From: Alphaproteobacteria bacterium
GTDB taxonomy: Bacteria; Pseudomonadota; Alphaproteobacteria; Micropepsales; Micropepsaceae
Length of the DNA stretch: 64,000 nt
Direction of reading: 5' to 3'
Assembly: GCA_016783965.1 (NCBI GenBank)
Contig: JADHVO010000003.1
Location: 186,001-250,000 of the forward strand
A program made the position numbers and the translations under genes. Positions 46,079-55,505 of this stretch are shown piece after piece (positions within the stretch are counted from its first letter, which is position 1; each line of letters starts with the position of its first letter). The notes under the pieces were generated by a model, which saw nothing but the letters and a program-made list of their open reading frames with translations, searched no databases and was not told the DNA's origin.

Positions 46079-48186
46079 GCGCTCCCAAGCTTCTGCTGGA
46101 AGAAGGTGTAGCTCAGCGCCCACATCTCGGCCTGCGCGGCATTCGTGGCGCCGGGGCCGTGGCCGCCCTCGAAGCTCTCGTTGAACAGCACGTCGTGCTT
46201 CTGGTCGATCATCTTGGCCGCCATCATCCGCGCCCAGATCGGCGTCACGCGGTCGTCCGACGTCTCGGTGATGAACAGCACCGGCGGATAGGCCGCGTCC
46301 GGCTTCACCAGCTGATAGGCCGAGTACTTGGCGATCCAGGCCCGGTCGGCCGGCTTGTCGGGATCGCCGTATTCCTCGGCCCAGGAGGCGCCGGCGCCGA
46401 AATGGGTGTAGCGCAGCATGTCGACCAGCGGCCGCTGCACCACCACCGCGCCCAGCATCTCCGGATGCTGTGTCATGGTCACGGTCGTCAGCACGCCGCC
46501 GTTCGAGGCGCCGACGATGCCGATCTGCTTGGGCGTAGCGACACCGCGCGCTATCAGGTCGCGGCCCACCGCGGCGAAATCGTCGAACGCCTTCTGCCGG
46601 TTCTCGCGCAGCGCGGCCTGGTGCCAGCGCGGCCCGAACTCGCCCCCGCCGCGGATGTTGGCTACCGCGATGGCGCCGCCCTTCGCCACCCATACCTGCC
46701 CCGCATCCAGCGGGCGATGCCCGTCGTCCCAGTACCAGGGTGTCAGCGACAGCTCGAACCCGCCATAGGAATAGAGAATCGTGGGCACCGGCCCGCTCGT
46801 GCCCTTCTTGCGGATCAGAAAGTACGGCACCTTCTCGCCGTCGGATGACGTGACCCAGAACTGCTCCGCCGTCTGCGTCGCGGCATCGAACCGCGGTGCC
46901 TGGTGCTTGATCGGCTTCGGCGCCGCCTTGCCGTCGGTCGCATACAGCGTCGGCGGGGTCAGGAAACTCTCATAGGTGAACTGCGCTTCCGGCCCCCACG
47001 CGTTCGTCGCGGCGATGGCGATCGAGCCGCCCTTCGGCAGATCGAGCGTCGTGTCCGACCACGCCCCGTTCGCGCCCGGGCGGAACGCATGCACAGAGCC
47101 CGTCACGTCGCGGAACACCGCGGCGTAGACCGCATCGCGCCCGGCGCGCACGCTGTCGGCGGTCGAATGCGCGTCCGGCGCCCAGAGCTGGATGAAAGTC
47201 GGCTGCATCTTCATCATCACGAACGGCTTCACCGGGAACGCGATGATCGAGCCCTGCCGGAATGCTTCTGTGCCGTTCGGCGGCGTCCAGTCGTCGCGCA
47301 GCGTGAAGATCAGGTTGCCGTTCGTTACGCCCCTCAGGTCCGCGCCCGGCGGCAGCGGCAGCTTCATGGTCGTGCCGTCCGGCAGGAGGTAGTGATACTC
47401 GCTGGTGAAGAACGTCAGCCCGCGCACGATCAGCGCAATGGTGCCGTAGGGCCCGTTGAACACGCGCGCGCCGGACGAAATATCACCCACCTCGCCCTCG
47501 AACACCGTCTTCGCGCTGCTGAGCGGCGTGCCGCGCTTCCAAAGCTTGACGATGCGCGGATAGCTCGACTTCGTCATCGTGCCCGGACCGAAATCGGTCG
47601 CCACCAGCACGGTGTTTGCATCTAGATACGAAGCATTCAGCTTCGACAGCGGCAGCGCGAAGCCGTCCTTCACGAACGTCTTCTTCTTGCGGTCGAACTC
47701 GCGGATTGTGGTGGCATCGCCGCCGCCGGGCGACAGGCGCACCAGGCAGCGCGTGCTCTTCGGCGCGCAGTCTGCGCCCTGCCAGACGAACTGCGCATGC
47801 TCGTCGGCATCCAGCTTGTCGATGTCGAGCAGCACGTTCCAGTGCGGCTGGGGCTTGGCATAGTCCGCAACGGTGGTGACGCGCCAGATGCCGCGCTTGT
47901 GGTCGGCGTCCTGCCAGAAATTGAACGCGTCGCCATGGTCGAGTTCCACCGCTGGGATGCGGTCCTTGATGTCGAGCGACTTCAGCAGCGTGTCGTAGTT
48001 CTGCCGGTAGCGCGGATCGGACTTCAGCACCTTCTCGCTGACCGCGTCCTGCGCCCTCACCCACGCAATCGCCTTGTCGCCATGGATGTCCGACAGCCAG
48101 CCATAGGGATCGTCGTCGATGATCGCGGCCGAAGCGGCGGTGACGCCCGCCGCAAGCACGGCGCAGGCGAACAGGCGAAGGCGCAT
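46072..48186 (-). CDS. Exported prolyl oligopeptidase, copy 1
   Basis: S9A serine peptidase that cleaves after proline in short peptides. 704 residues with a signal peptide (MRLRLFACAVLAAGVTAASA), an N-terminal seven-bladed propeller domain, and the C-terminal hydrolase: nucleophile Ser561 in GASNGG, Asp in TETSDDRVTP and His in FEGGHGPG, with NIRGGGEFGPRWHQAAL just before. Its ATG overlaps the stop of the next copy as TGATG. The two are tandem duplicates, and this copy is the 3' member of the pair. Confidence 0.93.
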   Translation of the reverse strand: MRLRLFACAVLAAGVTAASAAIIDDDPYGWLSDIHGDKAIAWVRAQDAVSEKVLKSDPRYRQNYDTLLKSLDIKDRIPAVELDHGDAFNFWQDADHKRGIWRVTTVADYAKPQPHWNVLLDIDKLDADEHAQFVWQGADCAPKSTRCLVRLSPGGGDATTIREFDRKKKTFVKDGFALPLSKLNASYLDANTVLVATDFGPGTMTKSSYPRIVKLWKRGTPLSSAKTVFEGEVGDISSGARVFNGPYGTIALIVRGLTFFTSEYHYLLPDGTTMKLPLPPGADLRGVTNGNLIFTLRDDWTPPNGTEAFRQGSIIAFPVKPFVMMKMQPTFIQLWAPDAHSTADSVRAGRDAVYAAVFRDVTGSVHAFRPGANGAWSDTTLDLPKGGSIAIAATNAWGPEAQFTYESFLTPPTLYATDGKAAPKPIKHQAPRFDAATQTAEQFWVTSSDGEKVPYFLIRKKGTSGPVPTILYSYGGFELSLTPWYWDDGHRPLDAGQVWVAKGGAIAVANIRGGGEFGPRWHQAALRENRQKAFDDFAAVGRDLIARGVATPKQIGIVGASNGGVLTTVTMTQHPEMLGAVVVQRPLVDMLRYTHFGAGASWAEEYGDPDKPADRAWIAKYSAYQLVKPDAAYPPVLFITETSDDRVTPIWARMMAAKMIDQKHDVLFNESFEGGHGPGATNAAQAEMWALSYTFFQQKLGSAQ

Positions 48187-50279
48187 CAGTGCAGTCCCAG
48201 CTTCTGGCGCAGGAAGACGAAGCTCAGCGCCCACATCTCGGCCGATTGCTTGTGGTTGGCCGCGGCGCCGTGGCCGCCGTCGGTGTTCTCGAAGAACAGC
48301 ACGTCGTGCCCCTGCCCTTCCATCCGCGCCGCCATCTTGCGCGCATGCACAGGGGTCACGCGGTCGTCGGACGTCGCGGTGGTGAACAGTACCGGCGGAT
48401 AGGTCTTGTCCTTCCGCACATTCTGGTACGGCGAGTATTTCAGGATATACGCGCGCTCGTCGGGCTTGGCGGGATCGCCATACTCCGCCTCCCACGATGC
48501 GCCGGCGCCGATATGGGTGTAGGCGATCATGTCGATCAGCGGCACCTGGCACACGACCGCGCCCAAGAGCTCCGGGTGCTGCGTCATCACCGTCGACACC
48601 AGCAGGCCGCCGTTCGATCCGCCCATAATGCCGAGCTGCTTCGGCGTGGTGATACCGCGTTTCTCGATATCCGTCGCCACCGCCGCAAAGTCGTCGAACG
48701 CGCGCTGGCGGTTCTCCTTCAGCGCCGCCTGGTGCCACGCAGGACCGTATTCGCCGCCGCCGCGGATATTGGCGACCACGAACACGCCGCCCTTCTCAAG
48801 CCACAGCTTGCCGAAATTGGTCGAATAGCCCGGCACCTGGCTGATCTCGAACCCGCCATAGCCGTACAGCACCGCCGGTGCCGGCCCGGTCAGCCCCTTC
48901 GGCCGCGTCACGAAATACGGCACCTTGGTCCCGTCCGCCGAGGTCGCGAAGAACTGTTCCGTCACCAAATTCGAGGCATCGAACCTTGCCGGCAGCGACT
49001 TGATCGGCCGGGGCTCGCCGTCGCCGCCTTCCGCGAACAAGGTCGGCGGCGTGGTGTAGTTCTGGAACAGGAAATAGGCGTTCGGCGTCCAGTCGTCCGA
49101 GCCGATGATCGTCACCGTGCCGTTCGGTGGCAGAGCCAGCGCTTTGTCGCTCCACTTCCCGTCTGCGGTCGGGCGGAATTCATGCACGGTGCTGATCACG
49201 TCGCGCATCTCGGTCGCGAAGATCGCGTTCTGCCCCGTCGTCACCTCGCCGATCGAGCTGTGCGCGTCCGGCGTCGTCAGCACCGTGTAGCGCGCCCCCG
49301 CCTGTTTCCGCACGAACTCGCGCAGGTTGAACACGACCAGCGAGCCGCGCGGCAGCAGCGTGCCGCCCTTCGGCGTCCAGTCGTCGCGCAGGGTGAACAC
49401 CAGATTGCCACCGTGCTCGCCCTTCAGGTCCGCGCCGTCGGGCAGGGGCAGCGGCACGGTCTTTCCGTCCTCGCCGACGAAATCGTACGAGGTCGTGAAG
49501 AAGGTGATGTTGCGCACGATCAGCGGCAGTTCGCCGTCCGGCGTGTGATAGACGACTGGCGACACGCCCACGTCGTCGAGCTTTCCTTCGTAAATGGTTT
49601 TCGCGCCCGCCATCGGCGTGCCGCGCTTCCACAGCTTGACGATGCGGGTGTAGCCCGAGGTCGTCATCGAGCCCGGTCCGAAATCGGTGCCGAAAAGAAC
49701 CGTGTCGTGGTCCAGCCAAGTGATCGACGACTTGGCCTCCGCAAGCTCAAACCCGCCCTTCACGAAGGTCCTGCTCTTGAGATCGAACTCGCGCACCACC
49801 ACGGCATCGCCGCCGCCGCGCGACAGGTTCACCAGACAGCGGTCTAAAGTCGGCAGGCAGTCGGAGCCCTTCCACACCCAGTTCTCCCTCTCGTCCGCCG
49901 CAAGCCTGTCGACGTCGATCAGCACCTCCCAGTGCGGCGTCGCGGTCGCGTAGTCGGCAACGGTCGTCTTGCGCCACACGCCCTTGGGGTTCGCCGCGTC
50001 CTGCCAGAAGTAGAACACCACGCCGTGGTCGACGGCCGGATAGGGAATGCGGTCGGTCGCATCCAGGATCTTCAGGACCGCGTCGTAATCCTTCTGGTAC
50101 GACGGATCGGCCTTGAGCACGCCGGTCGCGCGCGCATTCTGCTCCGCCACCCAGGCAAGCGGCTTGGCGCCGTGCACATCTTCCAGCCACGCATAGGGAT
50201 CGTCCACGCTGTCAGCTCCTTGTGTCCCGGCTGCGAGCAGAAACGCCGCGCACACCGCGATCCATGTTCCCCGTTTCAT
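48186..50279 (-). CDS. Exported prolyl oligopeptidase, copy 2
   Basis: 697 residues, S9A peptidase with signal peptide MKRGTWIAVCAAFLLAAGTQG; mature start DSVDDPYAWLEDVHGAKPLAWV. Catalytic Ser555 in GGSNGG, DDRVTP with the Asp, and DGGHGAAANHK with the His; NIRGGGEYGPAWHQAAL precedes. It resembles copy 1 along its length (e.g. FxxDFGPG, TFFTxxY, LRDDWTP), but the sequences have clearly diverged. Starts only 30 bases from the divergent dapF start. Confidence 0.93.
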   Translation of the reverse strand: MKRGTWIAVCAAFLLAAGTQGADSVDDPYAWLEDVHGAKPLAWVAEQNARATGVLKADPSYQKDYDAVLKILDATDRIPYPAVDHGVVFYFWQDAANPKGVWRKTTVADYATATPHWEVLIDVDRLAADERENWVWKGSDCLPTLDRCLVNLSRGGGDAVVVREFDLKSRTFVKGGFELAEAKSSITWLDHDTVLFGTDFGPGSMTTSGYTRIVKLWKRGTPMAGAKTIYEGKLDDVGVSPVVYHTPDGELPLIVRNITFFTTSYDFVGEDGKTVPLPLPDGADLKGEHGGNLVFTLRDDWTPKGGTLLPRGSLVVFNLREFVRKQAGARYTVLTTPDAHSSIGEVTTGQNAIFATEMRDVISTVHEFRPTADGKWSDKALALPPNGTVTIIGSDDWTPNAYFLFQNYTTPPTLFAEGGDGEPRPIKSLPARFDASNLVTEQFFATSADGTKVPYFVTRPKGLTGPAPAVLYGYGGFEISQVPGYSTNFGKLWLEKGGVFVVANIRGGGEYGPAWHQAALKENRQRAFDDFAAVATDIEKRGITTPKQLGIMGGSNGGLLVSTVMTQHPELLGAVVCQVPLIDMIAYTHIGAGASWEAEYGDPAKPDERAYILKYSPYQNVRKDKTYPPVLFTTATSDDRVTPVHARKMAARMEGQGHDVLFFENTDGGHGAAANHKQSAEMWALSFVFLRQKLGLH

Positions 50280-50309
50280 TCCGTGCCCCCGCAGCCTATA
50301 TACCGGCCC

Positions 50310-51143
50310 ATGACGCCGTTCCTGAAAATGCACGGGCTGGGCAATGATTTCGTCGTCTTCGACGCGCGAAAGCAAGCCTTTGTGCTCGACGATGATACAG
50401 CGCGCGCGGTGGCGGATCGCCGCTTCGGCATCGGCTGCGATCAAGTCATCGTTATCGAGAACGGCCGCGGCGATTTCGACGCCGTGATGAAGATCAAGAA
50501 CGCCGACGGCGGCGAAGTGGAAAGTTGCGGCAATGCGGCGCGCTGCGTCGCGAAATTGCTCATGCAGGAGACCGGCAAGGACGCCGTGAAGATCGACACG
50601 CTCGGCGGCCCGCTGTTCTGCACCGACGCGGGCGGCGGCAACGTCACGGTCGATTGGGGCGAAGCACGCACCAACTGGGACCAGGTCCCGCTGGCACAGC
50701 CCGCCGACACCAACCTGTTCGAACTCAACGTCGACGGCCAGCGTCACCAGGCCAGTGCCGTGTCGATGGGCAACCCGCATGTCGTGCTGTTCGTCGACGA
50801 CGCAGAAACCGCGCCGGTCGCCACGCTCGGTCCGGTCATCGAGAAGCACCCGATGTTCCCGGCACGGACGAATGTCGAGTTTGCCAGCCTGCACTGCAAC
50901 GACAGGTTGCGCATGCGGGTATGGGAGCGCGGCGTCGGCATCACCGAGGCCTGCGGCAGCGGCGCCTGCGCCGTCGCCGTGGCGGCATTCAGGCGCGGCC
51001 TGACCGGCCGCAAGACACAGATCGTGCTCGACGGCGGTGAGCTCGCGCTCGAGATCCGCGAGAGCGACGACCACGTCCTGATGACCGGCCCGGCCACGCT
51101 CGCGTTCAGGGGCGAGACCGACCTGAAGGCGCTTGGCCGGTGA
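50310..51143 (+). CDS. dapF: Diaminopimelate epimerase
   Basis: Epimerises LL- to meso-DAP for lysine and peptidoglycan synthesis. 277 residues, with the two catalytic cysteines in ESCGNAARC and EACGSGACA and the N-terminal FLKMHGLGNDFVVFDA. ATG 50310 starts a normal N-terminus; codons upstream run into the oppositely oriented peptidase. First gene of the dapF-mtaB-ftsY-yciB operon; GTG of mtaB overlaps its stop. Confidence 0.98.
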   Translation: MTPFLKMHGLGNDFVVFDARKQAFVLDDDTARAVADRRFGIGCDQVIVIENGRGDFDAVMKIKNADGGEVESCGNAARCVAKLLMQETGKDAVKIDTLGGPLFCTDAGGGNVTVDWGEARTNWDQVPLAQPADTNLFELNVDGQRHQASAVSMGNPHVVLFVDDAETAPVATLGPVIEKHPMFPARTNVEFASLHCNDRLRMRVWERGVGITEACGSGACAVAVAAFRRGLTGRKTQIVLDGGELALEIRESDDHVLMTGPATLAFRGETDLKALGR

Positions 51144-52372
51144 GCACCGACATCGTCACGTTCGGTTGCAGGCTCAATGCCTATGAGTCCGAGGCCATCC
51201 GCGCCCGCGCCGCGGAAGCCGGTCTCGCCGACGCCGTGATCGTGAACACTTGCGCCGTGACCGCCGAGGCCGTGCGCCAGTCGCGCCAGACCATACGCCG
51301 CCTGCGACGCGAACGACCGCACGCGAAGATCGTCGTCACCGGCTGCGCCGCCCAGACCGAACGAGGCACCTACGCCGCGATGGCCGAAGTCGACCTGGTG
51401 CTCGGCAACCAGGAGAAGCTTCGCGCTTCCTCCTACTTCGAACCCGGCGAGCGCATCCGCGTGAACGACATCATGTCGGTGCGCGAAACGGCCGGGCAAA
51501 TGGTCGACAGCTTCGAAGGCCACACCCGCGCCTTCCTCGAAGTACAGAACGGCTGCGATCACCGCTGCACCTTCTGCATCATCCCGTTCGCACGCGGGAA
51601 TTCGCGCAGCGTACCGATGGGCGCCGTCATCGCCGAAGCCCGCCGCCTCACCGACGCCGGCTTCCCGGAGCTGGTCCTGACCGGCGTGGACCTCACGGCC
51701 TACGGCGCCGATCTGCCCGGCGCACCCACTCTCGGCATGCTCGTGCGCAAGATCCTGAAGCTGGTGCCGGCAGTGAGGCGCCTTCGCCTCTCGTCCATCG
51801 ACTCCATCGAGGCCGATCCTGAACTCCTGCGCGCCATCGCGGAGGAAGAGCGGCTGATGCCGCACTTCCATCTCTCCGTGCAGTCGGGCGACGACATGAT
51901 CCTGAAGCGCATGAAGCGCCGCCACACTCGCGCCGACACGATTGCGTTCTGCGAGACCGTTCGCCACGCGCGTCCCAACGCTGCGTTCGGCGCCGACCTG
52001 ATCGCCGGTTTCCCCACCGAAACCGACGTGATGTTCGACAACTCGCTGAATCTGGTCGATGAGGCCGGCCTCAGCATCCTGCACGTCTTCCCCTTTAGCC
52101 CGCGCCCCGGCACCCCCGCCGCGCGCATGCCCCAGGTCCCGGCGGGCGTCGCGAGGGAGCGCGCTGCCCAATTGCGCGCAAAAGGCGAAGCCGCAACCAT
52201 CGCGCGCTTCAACGCGTTGCGTAACACTACGCAGACTTTGCTGGTCGAGCGCGGTGGTATTGGCCGCACCGAGTGCTTTGCCCCAGCGAAGATCGACGCG
52301 GCCCCCGGCACGTTCATCGCCGCGCGCATTACCGGCGCGGCGCACAACGGGCTTCTGGCGGAAGCGGCATGA
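51140..52372 (+). CDS. mtaB: tRNA ct6A37/t6A37 methylthiotransferase MtaB
   Basis: Radical-SAM enzyme adding a methylthio group to t6A37 in ANN-decoding tRNAs. 410 residues: N-terminal MTTase domain (TFGCRLNAYESE, NTCAVTAEA, VTGCAAQTE), the radical-SAM cluster motif CDHRCTFC (~142), VQSGDDMILKRMKRRHTRAD, and a partial TRAM-like C-terminus. GTG start overlaps dapF by four bases; the stop overlaps the ftsY ATG. Confidence 0.95.
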   Translation: MSTDIVTFGCRLNAYESEAIRARAAEAGLADAVIVNTCAVTAEAVRQSRQTIRRLRRERPHAKIVVTGCAAQTERGTYAAMAEVDLVLGNQEKLRASSYFEPGERIRVNDIMSVRETAGQMVDSFEGHTRAFLEVQNGCDHRCTFCIIPFARGNSRSVPMGAVIAEARRLTDAGFPELVLTGVDLTAYGADLPGAPTLGMLVRKILKLVPAVRRLRLSSIDSIEADPELLRAIAEEERLMPHFHLSVQSGDDMILKRMKRRHTRADTIAFCETVRHARPNAAFGADLIAGFPTETDVMFDNSLNLVDEAGLSILHVFPFSPRPGTPAARMPQVPAGVARERAAQLRAKGEAATIARFNALRNTTQTLLVERGGIGRTECFAPAKIDAAPGTFIAARITGAAHNGLLAEAA

Positions 52373-53313
52373 GAGATTTCGGCGAGGCGCCTCCGCCACC
52401 AACCTTCTTCGAAAGGCTGAAGGCCGGCCTGTCACGCTCGACCGGCGGCCTGACGGACAGCATTGGCAAGCTGGTTTCACACAAGAAGCTCGATGCGATG
52501 ACCATCGGCGAGCTGGAGGAGGCGCTGATCAAGGGCGACCTCGGCCCTGCGGTGGCCGCGCGGCTGGCCAAGGCGGTCAGCGACAAGGGCTTCGGGGCCG
52601 ATGTCAGCGACTACGACATTCGCGAGACCCTGCGCGCCGAGCTTGTCAAGGTACTGAGGCCTATCGAGAAGCCGCTGCACATCACCGACGACCACAAACC
52701 GTTCGTGATCCTGGTCGCGGGCGTGAACGGCGGCGGCAAGACCACCACCATCGGCAAGCTCAGCAAGAAATTCGCCGCCAATGGCGCCAAGGTGATGATG
52801 GCCGCCGGCGACACCTTCCGCGCCGCCGCGATCGAGCAACTCACGGTGTGGGGGCAGCGCACCGGCGCCGAGGTCGTCGCCAAGGCCACCGGCGCGGACG
52901 CCGCGGGCCTCGCCTTCGAGGCGCTGGAGAAGGCCAAGGCCTCGGGCAAGGACGTGCTCCTGATAGACACCGCTGGCCGCCTCCAGAACAAGGCCGGCCT
53001 GATGGCCGAACTCGAGAAGATCGTGCGCGTGATCCGAAAGCTCGATCCGACCGCGCCGCATGCCACCCTGCTGGTGCTGGACGCCACCACCGGCCAGAAC
53101 GCCATTGGCCAGGTCGAAGCCTTCAAGGGCGTCGTTCCGCTCACCGGCCTGGTCATGACCAAGCTTGACGGGACGGCAAAGGGCGGCATCCTCGCGGCTC
53201 TGGCGCAGAAGTTCATCCTACCCGTACATTACATAGGTGTGGGCGAAGGCGCGGACGACCTCCAGCCGTTCAATGCCGACAATTTCGCCAAGGCGCTCAC
53301 GGGGGCCCGATGA
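52369..53313 (+). CDS. ftsY: Signal recognition particle receptor FtsY
   Basis: Membrane-associated GTPase partner of Ffh. 314 residues with the N domain (DSIGKLVSHKKLDAMTIGELEEAL) and G domain: GVNGGGKTTTIGKLSKKF, DTFRAAAIEQL, DTAGRLQNK and TKLDGTAKGG, then GVGEGADDLQPF. The acidic A domain of E. coli FtsY is essentially missing, as in many alphaproteobacteria. ATG overlaps the mtaB stop. Confidence 0.97.
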   Translation: MRDFGEAPPPPTFFERLKAGLSRSTGGLTDSIGKLVSHKKLDAMTIGELEEALIKGDLGPAVAARLAKAVSDKGFGADVSDYDIRETLRAELVKVLRPIEKPLHITDDHKPFVILVAGVNGGGKTTTIGKLSKKFAANGAKVMMAAGDTFRAAAIEQLTVWGQRTGAEVVAKATGADAAGLAFEALEKAKASGKDVLLIDTAGRLQNKAGLMAELEKIVRVIRKLDPTAPHATLLVLDATTGQNAIGQVEAFKGVVPLTGLVMTKLDGTAKGGILAALAQKFILPVHYIGVGEGADDLQPFNADNFAKALTGAR

Positions 53314-53867
53314 ATCCACAACTGCGCCGACTCCTGCTGGATCTTGGTCCGCTTTTCATCTTTTTCGGGACGTTCCAGTTCTTCGGCATCTTCGTCGCGA
53401 CCGCGGCGTTCATTCCGGCGATCCTGGTCGCGCTGGCCGTCGGCTACTATCTGGAGCGAAAGCTCTCGCCGATGGCGATCGTGACGGCGCTGATCGTCGT
53501 CGTGTTCGGCGGGCTGACGCTCTACTTCAAGAACGCCGTCTTCCTGAAGATGAAACCGACGGTGATCTACCTGATGTTCGCGTCGGCGCTGATCGGCGGT
53601 CTCTGGTTCGATCGCCTTTTCATCAAGTATGCACTGTCGTTCGAGTTCGAGTTGCCCGAAGCGACTTGGCGCTCCCTGACCTGGCGGTGGGGGATATTCT
53701 TTCTGGCGCTCGCCGCTCTCAACGAGGCCGTGTGGCGCAACTTCTCGGAAGCCAACTGGGTCTTCTTCAAGGTCTGGATCATTCTGCCGCTGATCTTCCT
53801 GTTCGGCGCCGCGCAGGCGCCCCTGCTCGTCAAGCACATGAAGCACGAAGACACGCCGGCGGCCTGA
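53310..53867 (+). CDS. yciB: Septation protein YciB/IspZ family
   Basis: Inner-membrane protein of the intracellular septation protein A family, ~185 residues, five predicted helices (LLLDLGPLFIFFGTFQFFGIFV, FIPAILVALAVGYYL, VTALIVVVFGGLTLYF, VIYLMFASALIGGLWF, WIILPLIFLFG). EAVWRNFSEANWVFFKVW is characteristic. Its ATG overlaps the ftsY stop, completing a four-gene coupled run. Confidence 0.93.
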   Translation: MNPQLRRLLLDLGPLFIFFGTFQFFGIFVATAAFIPAILVALAVGYYLERKLSPMAIVTALIVVVFGGLTLYFKNAVFLKMKPTVIYLMFASALIGGLWFDRLFIKYALSFEFELPEATWRSLTWRWGIFFLALAALNEAVWRNFSEANWVFFKVWIILPLIFLFGAAQAPLLVKHMKHEDTPAA

Positions 53868-53908
53868 AATCGATCACACCAAATGCGTGATTGTCCCCAT
53901 GGGGCGAT

Positions 53909-54472
53909 TCATCGCTGGAAATTGCCGTTTTCGCCCGGTGGGTTGGAGAACGGACCAAACATTTGATTGTCCCGCGTTTCACGCCAGTGTTTCAGGGCCC
54001 AATGCACGCTGGGGAAGGCAATCTCCGTCCACGGAATATCCTCCCACGCGAACAGCCTGACTTCGAGGCTTTCGGCGCCCGCGGCGAATTTTTCTTCTGC
54101 CATTCGTGCACGATACATCAGTTGCACTTGGCTCAGCCGGGGTATGGAATACACGGCGAGCAACGCATCAAGAACGATTTCGCATTCCGCTTCCTCGCGC
54201 GCTTCGCGACGCGCACCTTCCTCAGGCGTCTCATGTTCTTCGAGATATCCCGCCGGTAACGTCCAGAACCCTCTGCGCGGTTCGATGGCGCGGCGGCACA
54301 TCAGCACCTTGTCGCGCCATGTAACGACCGAGCCGACAACGATTTTCGGATTGGCGTACGCGATGTGCCCGCAGTCGCCGCAGACGTATCGCTCCATCGT
54401 GTCTCCCTCCGGCACACGGCGCACGAAACGTGCGCTGGGCGGCGGCGGTATTGGTCTGTTGGTTTCGCTCAT
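53909..54472 (-). CDS. Nudix hydrolase with zinc-ribbon (NudC-like short form)
   Basis: 187 residues. A Zn-ribbon-like CGDCGHIAYANPK is followed by the Nudix box GYLEEHETPEEGARREAREEAEC (GX5EX7REUXEEXGU, ~95-118) and a C-terminal VHWALKHWRE. The layout is that of the short zinc-ribbon Nudix family (ADP-ribose/NADH-type substrate possible). Only one CxxC pair of the ribbon is visible. Monocistronic, in a 205-base gap from the divergent MarR gene. Confidence 0.9.
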   Translation of the reverse strand: MSETNRPIPPPPSARFVRRVPEGDTMERYVCGDCGHIAYANPKIVVGSVVTWRDKVLMCRRAIEPRRGFWTLPAGYLEEHETPEEGARREAREEAECEIVLDALLAVYSIPRLSQVQLMYRARMAEEKFAAGAESLEVRLFAWEDIPWTEIAFPSVHWALKHWRETRDNQMFGPFSNPPGENGNFQR

Positions 54473-54677
54473 GCGGAAGAAGCTTGGCGCGAGCGCAGCG
54501 GAAAAAAAAGATCAATCCGATTCTTTGCGTTGCCAACGCACCGAAAAAAGCGATAGAGAAACTTTGACGGGACCGGGGACGTCTAGTCTAATCGCTAGCG
54601 AGCAGAGCCCGTATATGGGGCGCAAGACAATCGAAGAGCGGTGGAACAACCATCCGATTGTCATGCAGGGGTGTTGA

Positions 54678-55190
54678 ATGACCAGAGGTCAGCGCAAGGC
54701 GAATGGGAGCTTCGATCTGTCGGAGTCGCCGTCGCACTTGCTCAAGCGATGCACCCAGTTCTTCGGCGATCTGTACGCGCACGAGATCGGAACCAGCGAA
54801 CTCACCAAGCAGCAGTTCACCCTCCTCGCCGCGCTCGAGCATAATGACGGCGCGAGCCAGACCGCGCTCGTGGACATCACCGGCATCGATCGCTCGACCC
54901 TCGCGGAGATGGTTCGCCGCATGCTCGAGAAGGGCCTTCTCGGCCGCGAGCGCACGGAAGAAGATCAGCGTGCGAACTCCGTCGTGATTTCGCCGAACGG
55001 ACGCAAGGCGCTGCGCACCGCGCGCACCGCTTCCGACCGCGCAGAAAAGGCGATGCTGGATTCCCTGCCGCCCGCCGAACGCCAGCGCTTCGTCAAGCTG
55101 CTCGCGACCGTCGCCGCCGCCGGCGAAGCCTGGGCATCGAACGGACACGCCGCGCCCCGTGGCGGACGCATGCGCCGCAGACGGGTCTAA
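54678..55190 (+). CDS. MarR-family transcriptional regulator
   Basis: 170 residues, winged-helix dimer. TKQQFTLLAALEHNDGASQTALVDITGIDRSTLAEMVRRMLEKGLLGRER covers the recognition helix and wing (RTEEDQRANSVVISPNGRKAL); a basic C-terminal tail (GGRMRRRRV) is present. No adjacent transporter or enzyme partner on the same strand. Regulated gene unknown; the upstream gap is 205 bases with no clear palindrome. Confidence 0.9.
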   Translation: MTRGQRKANGSFDLSESPSHLLKRCTQFFGDLYAHEIGTSELTKQQFTLLAALEHNDGASQTALVDITGIDRSTLAEMVRRMLEKGLLGRERTEEDQRANSVVISPNGRKALRTARTASDRAEKAMLDSLPPAERQRFVKLLATVAAAGEAWASNGHAAPRGGRMRRRRV

Positions 55191-55200
55191 CCCACTCCGA

Positions 55201-55458
55201 TCAAACGACTATATCGATATTCCCGCCCAGCGAACGGGCGGCGCCGTAGCCTGTCGCCGGTGCAGGAGCCGAAGCGGCCATGGCTGGTTTCGCCGCCGCG
55301 GCCTTCTTGAAATCGAGCGCTTCGAACGCGTCCGTTTCCTTGGCGCCCTGCTCTTTCGCCAGCGCCTGCGCGAACTGCGCACCGTCGCCCGCGGGCTTCG
55401 CCGCGCCGCGCGCAAGCTGCTGCGAGGCGATGATCAGGTTGGCGGCGCTGAGCTGCAT
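55201..55458 (-). CDS. Small hypothetical protein downstream of ccmG
   Basis: 85 residues (MQLSAANLIIASQQLARGA...). The middle and C-terminal part are alanine/lysine/proline-rich and end in SLGGNIDIVV. No family recognised, no signal or membrane segment. Upstream of ATG 55458 the frame stays open through a repeat (55506-55544), and a longer protein starting there would be an artefact of the repeat. It follows ccmG on the same strand after the repeat pair. Confidence 0.55.
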   Translation of the reverse strand: MQLSAANLIIASQQLARGAAKPAGDGAQFAQALAKEQGAKETDAFEALDFKKAAAAKPAMAASAPAPATGYGAARSLGGNIDIVV

Positions 55459-55505
55459 GGCACGCAGCCTGCCAAAACATGGTTTCGGAAATCTTACCTG
55501 CGGCC

